64,000 nucleotides of DNA from an uncultured Bacilli bacterium (lineage in GTDB: Bacteria; Bacillota_I; Bacilli_A; ML615J-28; CAG-313): the NCBI GenBank assembly GCA_934133195.1, contig CAKPAZ010000003.1:1-64000 (forward strand). The letters are read 5' to 3'. Of this stretch, positions 58,716 to 64,000 are shown piece after piece. The notes below the pieces were generated by a model that worked only from the letters and a program-made list of their open reading frames with translations, was not told the DNA's origin and ran no database searches. Both the position numbers and the translations under genes were made by a program. Within the stretch, counting starts at the first letter, position 1. The number at the start of each line of letters is the position of its first letter.

Positions 58716-59274
58716 ATTTATTACTTGAAGTAGTCTTTTTAGTAGTAGTTTTCTTAGTTGTTTTTTTCTCATCAGGATTTGGTAAAACTGATGTAGTTGC
58801 ATTTTCAACTACCACTTTTTTCTTTTTAGTCTTTCTTTGTGGAGAACGAATGTGACCACGTCTTAAAAAGTTATAGATGGTGCTACGACTTGCTTGTACA
58901 CCATATTGAGCTTGGACGATACGTGCAAACTCTGAAAAGTTAGTGCCACGATATTCACGGCGATAAAGCTTACAAACAAATGTTGAAATTTCAGTATCAT
59001 ATGTATTGTATGGCTTGTAGTTTTTATTTTTATGGATTACTCCATCACGGCCTTCTTCAATTACTTGACGTTTTAAGTTACGAACTTGACGAGTAGTGAT
59101 ACCTAGTTTTTTAGCAGCTTGAGTACCATTAATCTCACCTTCGAGTAATTTAGTGATAACTCTTAGTTTTTTACGTTCAGTTTTAGAAAGCTTTTTCTTA
59201 GGTTTTTCTTCGACTAAAGTGACAGTCCCATCAGGGTTTACTACTTCAACCATCTTTGGTTTTACTATTGGCAT
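58714..59274 (-). CDS. Transposase-like DNA-binding protein with Lys/Thr tail
   Basis: A 186-residue basic protein. Residues ~35-85 are a helix-turn-helix of the kind found at the start of ISNCY/IS481-type transposases (VITKLLEGEINGTQAAKKLG, then ITTRQVRNLKRQVIEEGRDGVIH), and ~95-140 a second helical DNA-binding unit (YRREYRGTNFSEFARIV, then VQASRSTIYNFLRRGHI). Where a transposase would continue with the DDE catalytic domain, this protein instead has a basic linker (RKTKKKKVVV) and a histone-like tail (KKTTKKTTTKKTTSSNK). There are no insertion-sequence ends around it. It has its own promoter and terminator, so it is a maintained host gene, possibly a nucleoid protein or regulator. Function not established. 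Confidence 0.75.
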   Translation of the reverse strand: MPIVKPKMVEVVNPDGTVTLVEEKPKKKLSKTERKKLRVITKLLEGEINGTQAAKKLGITTRQVRNLKRQVIEEGRDGVIHKNKNYKPYNTYDTEISTFVCKLYRREYRGTNFSEFARIVQAQYGVQASRSTIYNFLRRGHIRSPQRKTKKKKVVVENATTSVLPNPDEKKTTKKTTTKKTTSSNK

Positions 59275-59301
59275 AATATCAGTCCCTTTCTAACTATAGT
59301 T

Positions 59302-59330
59302 ATTATACCAAATTTAGACAATCATTTCAA
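59302..59330 (-). promoter_or_regulatory. Promoter of the transposase-like HTH gene
   Basis: On the minus strand TTGAAA (59330-59325), 17-base spacer, TATAAT (59307-59302), 28 bases before the start codon. Confidence 0.8.
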
Positions 59331-59715
59331 GTGTTTTGATAGGAAATATTTGTGTGAATACGTTTTTATAATAAAAACAAAAGATAAAATTTAAACAAAA
59401 ATATTTATAAAAAAATTAAAAAATATTGTAAAAATAAAACCTTTATTTGTTATAAAGGTGAACAGATAAAAAATAATGGTTCTAATGTTTTCTATTTAAT
59501 ATTTAATAAATACCAAACTGACTACCTAACTTTTTAGGAAAAACGTAATGTAGTCCTCCTCTATTTCCTTTCGATTAAAAATAGAAAATAGCAAAAGTTA
59601 AACATTTTTAATCACACGTTTTAATGTTTAATAAAATCCTCTCACTAACCACAAAAAACTCACTTTCTTTTATGAATCATTAAATTTTATCGTTTATATA
59701 CATTCACTCACAGTA
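59331..59715 (+). ncRNA. Gene-free stretch, possible structured RNA
   Basis: The longest gene-free region in the window (59275-59805), with no ORF carrying a ribosome site. It has several helices: ACCTTTAT/ATAAAGGT (59439-59459), GACTAC (59520-59525) with GTAGTC (59550-59555) enclosing CCTA/TAGG, and TTAAACATT (59598-59606) with AATGTTTAA (59623-59631). A weak plus-strand promoter with an extended -10 (TGTTATAAA, 59448-59456) precedes it and a strong terminator follows. It does not match SAM, T-box, 6S or RNase P RNA patterns I know. RNA status is inferred. Confidence 0.35.
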
Positions 59716-59750
59716 AAAGGCATTATTCTAATTGAATAATGCTTTTTATT
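59716..59750 (+). terminator. Orphan terminator
   Basis: GCATTATTC (59720-59728) pairs perfectly with GAATAATGC (59734-59742), extended by A/T pairs, then TTTTTATTTT. No plus-strand gene lies upstream of it for more than 400 bases. Confidence 0.9.
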
Positions 59751-59805
59751 TTATAAATAAACCTTTTAATGATATAATAAGTAAGTAGTATGGGAGGTGT
59801 ACACA

Positions 59806-60471
59806 TTGACCTACCAAGATTTAGAAGTCGTTTATGAAACTAATCACTTAATTGTAGTTGTAAAACCGGCAGGGATTTTATCCCAAAAAGATGTAACTAA
59901 TGATCTTGATATGATGACTCTTGTTAAAGAATATTTAAAGAATAAATATCATAAACCAGGAGATGTCTTTTTAGGCTTAGTTCATCGTCTTGACCGTATG
60001 ACATCAGGATTGATGGTATTTGGTAAAACTTCAAAAGGGGCTAGTCGCCTTAGTGAACAAATCAGAAACCATGAATTCATTAAAAAGTATTTTACCGTCG
60101 TAGAAAATAAAGTAACAAAAGATGGAACGCTAACTAACAAAATGTCATATGATGAAAAAAACAAAAAAGCTTACCTTGATGAAAATGGTAAACTCGCGGT
60201 ATTACACTATAAAGTCATAAAAAATGAATTTGGAGCCTTAGGCTTAAAGAACAATACTTTACTTGAAGTATTACTTGAAACGGGAAGACATCACCAAATT
60301 AGATTACAGATGTCAGCTTTTTCTCACCCACTTTTAGGTGATACCTTATATGGAAGTAAAGTAAAATGTAAAATCTTTTTACATGCTTACTACTTAAGCT
60401 TTAAAGACCCGGTAACTAAAGAAAAGCTAGAATTTATTAAATACCCTACATGGTATGAAAGGAGAAACTAA
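59806..60471 (+). CDS. RluA-family 23S/tRNA pseudouridine synthase
   Basis: A 221-residue enzyme. GGGAGGTG at 59792-59799 fits a TTG start at 59806; an upstream GTG would overlap the ribosome site. An extended AT-rich -10 (TATAAT 59773-59778) precedes it. The catalytic motif is [25 protein letters not shown] (key Asp in HRLDR), followed by [15 protein letters not shown] and [11 protein letters not shown]. There is no S4 RNA-binding domain, as in the short RluA/RluC-like group, so the exact target base cannot be assigned. First gene of an operon with metK. Confidence 0.88.
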   Translation: MTYQDLEVVYETNHLIVVVKPAGILSQKDVTNDLDMMTLVKEYLKNKYHKPGDVFLGLVHRLDRMTSGLMVFGKTSKGASRLSEQIRNHEFIKKYFTVVENKVTKDGTLTNKMSYDEKNKKAYLDENGKLAVLHYKVIKNEFGALGLKNNTLLEVLLETGRHHQIRLQMSAFSHPLLGDTLYGSKVKCKIFLHAYYLSFKDPVTKEKLEFIKYPTWYERRN

Positions 60472-60472
60472 G

Positions 60473-61630
60473 ATGAAAGAATTTAAAGAAAGAAGAATAT
60501 TTACCTCAGAATCGGTAACTGAAGGTCATCCTGATAAAGTATGCGACCAAATCGCTGATGCAATTCTTGATGATTTACTATCAAAAGATAAACATGCGAA
60601 AGTAGCATGTGAAGTTGTCGCAACCACTGGTTTAGTCCTTGTTATGGGTGAAGTAACAACTAATAGCTATGTTGATGTTCAAAAAATTGTCCGTGAGACT
60701 GTTGATAGAATAGGCTACAACCGTGGTAAGTTTGGCTTTGACGCTGAAAACCTAAGTGTGCTTGTTGCTTTAGATGAACAATCACCTGACATTGCGATGG
60801 GAGTAAGAGATGGTGAAGGTGCTGGTGACCAAGGTATTATGTTTGGTTATGCTTGTGATGAAACAGAAGAATTAATGCCTCTTCCTATTATGCTTGCACA
60901 TAAACTTGCGAAGAGATTAAGTGATGTAAGAAAGACTAACCATCCAAAAGAACTTCGTCCTGATGGTAAAACTCAAGTATCAGTAGAATATGATGAAGAA
61001 GGAAATCCAGCAAGAATTGATGCTATCCTTGTTTCTACCCAACATGATGAAGATGTAACCATCGATTGGTTAAGAAATGTAATTACCGAAGAAGTAATCA
61101 AACCAGTAGTACCTGCTCACTTAATGGATGAAAATACTAAAATTTATGTTAATCCAACTGGTCGTTTTGTAATTGGTGGACCAAAGGGAGATTCTGGTTT
61201 AACTGGTCGTAAGATTATTGTTGACACCTATGGAGGTTATGCTCCTCATGGTGGTGGTTCCTTTAGTGGTAAGGACCCAACTAAAGTTGACAGAAGTGCA
61301 AGTTATGCTTTAAGATGGATTGCTAAAAACATGGTTGCAGCAGGATTTGCTAAAAAAATTCAAATCCAAGTTTCTTATGGAATTGGTATGGCTGAACCTA
61401 TCTCCATCTGTGTTGACACATTTGGAACTAGTGATTACTCTGAACATGAATTAATTAAAATAATTCGTAAACATTTTGATTTAACCCCAAAAGGTATTAT
61501 TGAAACTCTTGACCTACGTCGTCCTATCTACGAACAAACAGCCGCATACGGTCATTTTGGACGTAACGACTTAGACTTACCTTGGGAAAGACTAAATAAA
61601 GTAGAAGAATTAAAAAAGGAGATTAAATAA
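60473..61630 (+). CDS. metK: S-adenosylmethionine synthetase
   Basis: A 385-residue MetK. AAAGGAG fits the ATG at 60473. Signatures: [21 protein letters not shown] (ATP/Mg site), [14 protein letters not shown] (hexapeptide GAGDQG), and the P-loop-like [19 protein letters not shown]. Makes SAM from methionine and ATP. Its stop codon touches the start of the GH4 gene, an unusual neighbour for metK. No SAM riboswitch is visible upstream. Confidence 0.97.
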   Translation: MKEFKERRIFTSESVTEGHPDKVCDQIADAILDDLLSKDKHAKVACEVVATTGLVLVMGEVTTNSYVDVQKIVRETVDRIGYNRGKFGFDAENLSVLVALDEQSPDIAMGVRDGEGAGDQGIMFGYACDETEELMPLPIMLAHKLAKRLSDVRKTNHPKELRPDGKTQVSVEYDEEGNPARIDAILVSTQHDEDVTIDWLRNVITEEVIKPVVPAHLMDENTKIYVNPTGRFVIGGPKGDSGLTGRKIIVDTYGGYAPHGGGSFSGKDPTKVDRSASYALRWIAKNMVAAGFAKKIQIQVSYGIGMAEPISICVDTFGTSDYSEHELIKIIRKHFDLTPKGIIETLDLRRPIYEQTAAYGHFGRNDLDLPWERLNKVEELKKEIK

Positions 61631-62923
61631 ATGAAGATTTGTATTATTGGATCAGGAAGTACTTATACACCTGAGCTTATTGAAGGTTTAATTAATAAAA
61701 GAGATTCCCTACCTGTTACGGAATTATACTTAATGGATATTGATGAAAGAAAGTTAAGAATCGTTGGTGGCTTATGTCAAAGAATGATTGAAGCCGCAAA
61801 TCTTCCATGTAAAGTTGTAATGACAATGGATTATGAAGAAGCTTTAATCAATGCAGACTTTGTACTTGCACAAATCCGTGTTGGTAAACTTCCTGCTCGT
61901 GTTAAAGATGAAAAGATTCCGCTTAAGTATAACTTAATTGGCCAAGAAACATGTGGTATTGGTGGTATGTTTAAAGGCTTAAGAACCATCCCTGCTTTAA
62001 TTAAGATTGTTCACTTAATGGAAAAATGCTGTCCTGATGCATGGTTAATTAACTTCTCTAACCCATCTGGTATGATTGCTGAAGCTCTACTTAACTACAC
62101 TAATGTTAAGATGATGGGATTATGTAACGTTCCAATCAACATGATTGATGGTATTAAACGCCAAATGAACTTACCTAATGCGGAAGTTGAATATTTTGGT
62201 CTTAACCACTTCACTTATGTAACTAAGATTATTGATAATGGTCATGATTACCTAGACGAAGCCATCAAAAAAGGTGTAAACTCTGAAACAATGAAAAACA
62301 TCCCTGCTAGTGGTTTCACTCCTGAAGATATCGCCGCAATCGGTGCTATTCCTTCTTGCTATCTTGAATACTACTACTTCAAAAATAGTAAACTTGAAAA
62401 ACTTAAAGCTGCTCCTAAAACAAGAGGCGAAGTTTGTATGGAACTAGAAGAACAACTTCTTGCTTTATATGAAAATAGTGCATTACACACTAAACCAGAA
62501 CAACTATCTAAACGTGGTGGTGCCAGATACTCAGAAGTTGCCATCTCTTTAGTTGACTCAATCTGGAATGATAAAAATGATATTCAAGTAGTTAACATCT
62601 TAAATCATGGTGCTCTTGATTTCTTAGCTGATGATGATGCCATTGAAATTAGAGCTTACATTGGTAAGAATGGTGCAACTCCAATTCCTGCTCATTTTGA
62701 TAATGATCATATTAAAGAATATATCAAACAAGTAAAAGCTTATGAAAAACATGCGGTTAAAGCTGCTATCTATGGTGACCGTAATGAAGCATTACGTGCC
62801 CTTGTAATGAACCCTCTTGTTGGTGATTTAAAGACTGCCGAAGCATGTTTTGATGAATTACTAGAAGCTCATAAAGAATATTTACCACAATTCTTTGGTG
62901 AAAAGGTTGAGGTAAATAAGTAA
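61631..62923 (+). CDS. GH4 family 6-phospho-glycosidase
   Basis: A 430-residue NAD- and manganese-dependent GH4 hydrolase. NAD-binding IIGSGSTYTPELI, ADFVLAQIRVGKLPAR, the catalytic/metal Cys region NLIGQETCGIGGMFKGLRTIP, WLINFSNPSGM, GLCNVPINM, and GLNHFTYV with the metal His are all present. The wording is closest to 6-phospho-beta-glucosidases (LicH/CelF type). It cleaves phosphorylated disaccharides inside the cell. It is followed directly by a sugar-kinase gene; no PTS genes are in the window. AAAAGGAG ribosome site. Confidence 0.92.
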   Translation: MKICIIGSGSTYTPELIEGLINKRDSLPVTELYLMDIDERKLRIVGGLCQRMIEAANLPCKVVMTMDYEEALINADFVLAQIRVGKLPARVKDEKIPLKYNLIGQETCGIGGMFKGLRTIPALIKIVHLMEKCCPDAWLINFSNPSGMIAEALLNYTNVKMMGLCNVPINMIDGIKRQMNLPNAEVEYFGLNHFTYVTKIIDNGHDYLDEAIKKGVNSETMKNIPASGFTPEDIAAIGAIPSCYLEYYYFKNSKLEKLKAAPKTRGEVCMELEEQLLALYENSALHTKPEQLSKRGGARYSEVAISLVDSIWNDKNDIQVVNILNHGALDFLADDDAIEIRAYIGKNGATPIPAHFDNDHIKEYIKQVKAYEKHAVKAAIYGDRNEALRALVMNPLVGDLKTAEACFDELLEAHKEYLPQFFGEKVEVNK

Positions 62924-63916
62924 ATGAAGCTGTATATCTTAGGCGTTGATGGTGGAAACACCAAAACAGATTACCTATTATATGATACTTTAGGAAACTT
63001 TATCGATGGAATTAGAAGTGGAACTTGTAGTCATGAGGCTAAAGGCTTAGGCTTTAATGGAGCCTACCTTGTGATGAAAGAAAATATCGAAAACCTCCTT
63101 CAAAGAAATAATGTAAACATCGAAGATGTCAAAGGTGCTTGCTTTGGACTTGCGGGAGTAGATGTTCCTTTTCAAAAGAAAGCTCTTGAAGAAATCGTTG
63201 AAAAAATTGGTTTTAAAAACTACATCGTTGTAAATGATGGCTTCCTAGGAATTAAAGCAGCCTCCCCTAATGGAACTGGTGTCTGCTCAATCAATGGTAC
63301 TGGTACGGTTAATGTTGGAATCGACCATCATGGTAATGGTACCCAAGTAGGTGGCATTGGTTATTTATCAGGTGATGAAGCTGGTGGATCATTCCTTGCG
63401 AGAAGAACCATCCAAGCAGCTTTTGACGCAAGCTATCGTTTTGGTGAAGAAACATCACTTGTTGATGATGTCTTCAAAATGTATGAAATAAACCATAAAT
63501 CAGAACTTGCTGATGCTTTATTACAAAAACCAATTGATTCCACTTACCTTATTAAATGTCTATGCAATAGAGCCAACGAAGGTGATAGTGTTGCTATCTC
63601 CATCTTAGAAACGGCTGGACATAATATGGCTCGTTCAACTGCTGGGGTTATTACTCATCTTGATTTTGAAGAACCTGTTCATGTTATTCAAGCAGGTTCC
63701 GTATGGTCAAAAGCTACGGCGAATCATATGAATGATAAATTCAAAGATACCGTGTTAAAGTTATCAAAACGTAATTGTAACTTTATCATTCTTAATGAAC
63801 CTCCAGTTATGGGTGCTATCTTTTGGGCCTATGAACTCGCAAACAACACTCTTCCATCTGAAGAAGTAAAAGAAAATATCTTAAATAGTATAAAAGAATA
63901 CCAAAAACAATTTTAA
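62924..63916 (+). CDS. BadF/BcrA-type ATPase, probable N-acetylglucosamine kinase
   Basis: A 330-residue ASKHA-fold kinase. Phosphate-1 motif ILGVDGGNTKTDYLLYD, adenosine/connect motif GACFGLAGVDVP, catalytic Asp in IVVNDGFLGIKAA, phosphate-2 motif INGTGTVNVGID and GGIGYLSGDEAGGSFLARR, all as in eukaryote-type GlcNAc kinases. It starts next to the GH4 stop codon, which suggests the pair processes a glycoside, possibly an amino sugar. It ends the rluA-metK operon. Confidence 0.87.
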   Translation: MKLYILGVDGGNTKTDYLLYDTLGNFIDGIRSGTCSHEAKGLGFNGAYLVMKENIENLLQRNNVNIEDVKGACFGLAGVDVPFQKKALEEIVEKIGFKNYIVVNDGFLGIKAASPNGTGVCSINGTGTVNVGIDHHGNGTQVGGIGYLSGDEAGGSFLARRTIQAAFDASYRFGEETSLVDDVFKMYEINHKSELADALLQKPIDSTYLIKCLCNRANEGDSVAISILETAGHNMARSTAGVITHLDFEEPVHVIQAGSVWSKATANHMNDKFKDTVLKLSKRNCNFIILNEPPVMGAIFWAYELANNTLPSEEVKENILNSIKEYQKQF

Positions 63917-63920
63917 AACA

Positions 63921-63944
63921 AGCCTATAGAAATATAGGCTTTTT
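63921..63944 (+). terminator. Terminator of the metK operon
   Basis: Perfect 8-bp stem AGCCTATA (63921-63928), GAAA tetraloop, TATAGGCT (63933-63940), then TTTT. The remaining bases to 64000 are AT-rich with no feature I can support. Confidence 0.93.
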
Positions 63945-64000
63945 AAATAAAAACTAAAAAAATTAAAAAATTTTTAAAAAATAAAATAAAATTACATTTT

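Noticed and set aside
59331..59805. SAM riboswitch or T-box in front of the rluA-metK operon
   Set aside because: I searched by eye for the SAM-I core and the T-box GGGTGGAACC-type sequence and found neither.

Overview
The window comes from a low-GC bacterium of the class Bacilli. Almost every gene has a strong AGGAGG-type ribosome site, promoters are standard TTGACA/TATAAT or extended -10 (TGnTATAAT), TGA is used as a stop and TGG for tryptophan, so the genetic code is standard and not that of Mycoplasma. Core genes look like those of Bacillus relatives (yqeG-yqeH-yqeK-rsfS, hrcA-grpE-dnaK-dnaJ with CIRCE, ispG, metK). A sigma-K-like factor and a YlmC/YmxH-type PRC-barrel protein point to an endospore-forming ancestry. 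A thioredoxin-fused class III ribonucleotide reductase with an NrdG2-type activase points to anaerobic life, and very large secreted proteins with InlB, BspA-type leucine-rich and Cys-rich repeats point to a host- or gut-associated habitat. My best guess, by inference only, is an uncultured gut lineage near Erysipelotrichales/RF39/Acholeplasmatales that still has a cell wall.

Layout. 1-0.3 kb: 3' end of an unknown gene. 0.4-6.0 kb: a sigma-K-like gene on the minus strand diverges from the ribosome-assembly operon yqeG-yqeH-yqeK-rsfS, followed by a YlmC/YmxH protein, a ROK-like protein and a metallo-beta-lactamase-fold hydrolase. 6.1-10.9 kb: the heat-shock operon hrcA-grpE-dnaK-dnaJ behind two CIRCE operators. 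11-25.4 kb: three large lipoproteins, one (937 aa) with Ig-like and YhcR-type OB-fold modules in three copies, and two paralogous peptidoglycan amidases (1023 and 2712 aa), the larger with four copies of a domain I do not recognise, placed inside InlB repeats, and two beta-helices. 25.5-31.4 kb: a membrane protein, a two-component system, a Cthe_2159-type lipoprotein and a small lipoprotein. 31.5-34.1 kb: two tiny membrane proteins and an AbrB-ABC exporter operon. 34.2-39.5 kb: rsmE-mtaB-DEAD helicase-nfo-unknown acidic protein. 39.5-43 kb: nrdD (fused to a CPNC thioredoxin-like domain) and trxB. 43-44.2 kb: two tandem YcxB-like genes. 44.4-56.8 kb: one 12.4-kb gene for a 4134-residue surface subtilase with BspA-type leucine-rich repeats and ten exact 79-residue Cys-rich repeats, flanked by two copies of one 36-bp terminator element. 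56.9-59.3 kb on the minus strand: nrdG2-like, ispG, and a small protein resembling the DNA-binding half of a transposase with a Lys/Thr tail. 59.3-59.75 kb: a gene-free stretch that ends in an orphan terminator. 59.8-63.9 kb: the operon rluA-type, metK, GH4 phosphoglycosidase, BadF/GlcNAc-kinase type.

Connections. The two-component promoter and the lipoprotein promoter after it share a 33-bp box with an 11-bp direct repeat, suggesting autoregulation plus control of the Cthe_2159-type protein. The two amidase genes both carry cre-like sites over their core promoters, suggesting carbon control of cell-wall hydrolysis. NrdD, TrxB and NrdG2 together form a complete class III ribonucleotide reduction system likely fed by NADPH through the fused thioredoxin domain. 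The most novel-looking items are the InlB-inserted domain family, the giant repeat protease with its duplicated flanking element, the transposase-derived DNA-binding protein, and the gene-free region with an orphan terminator.
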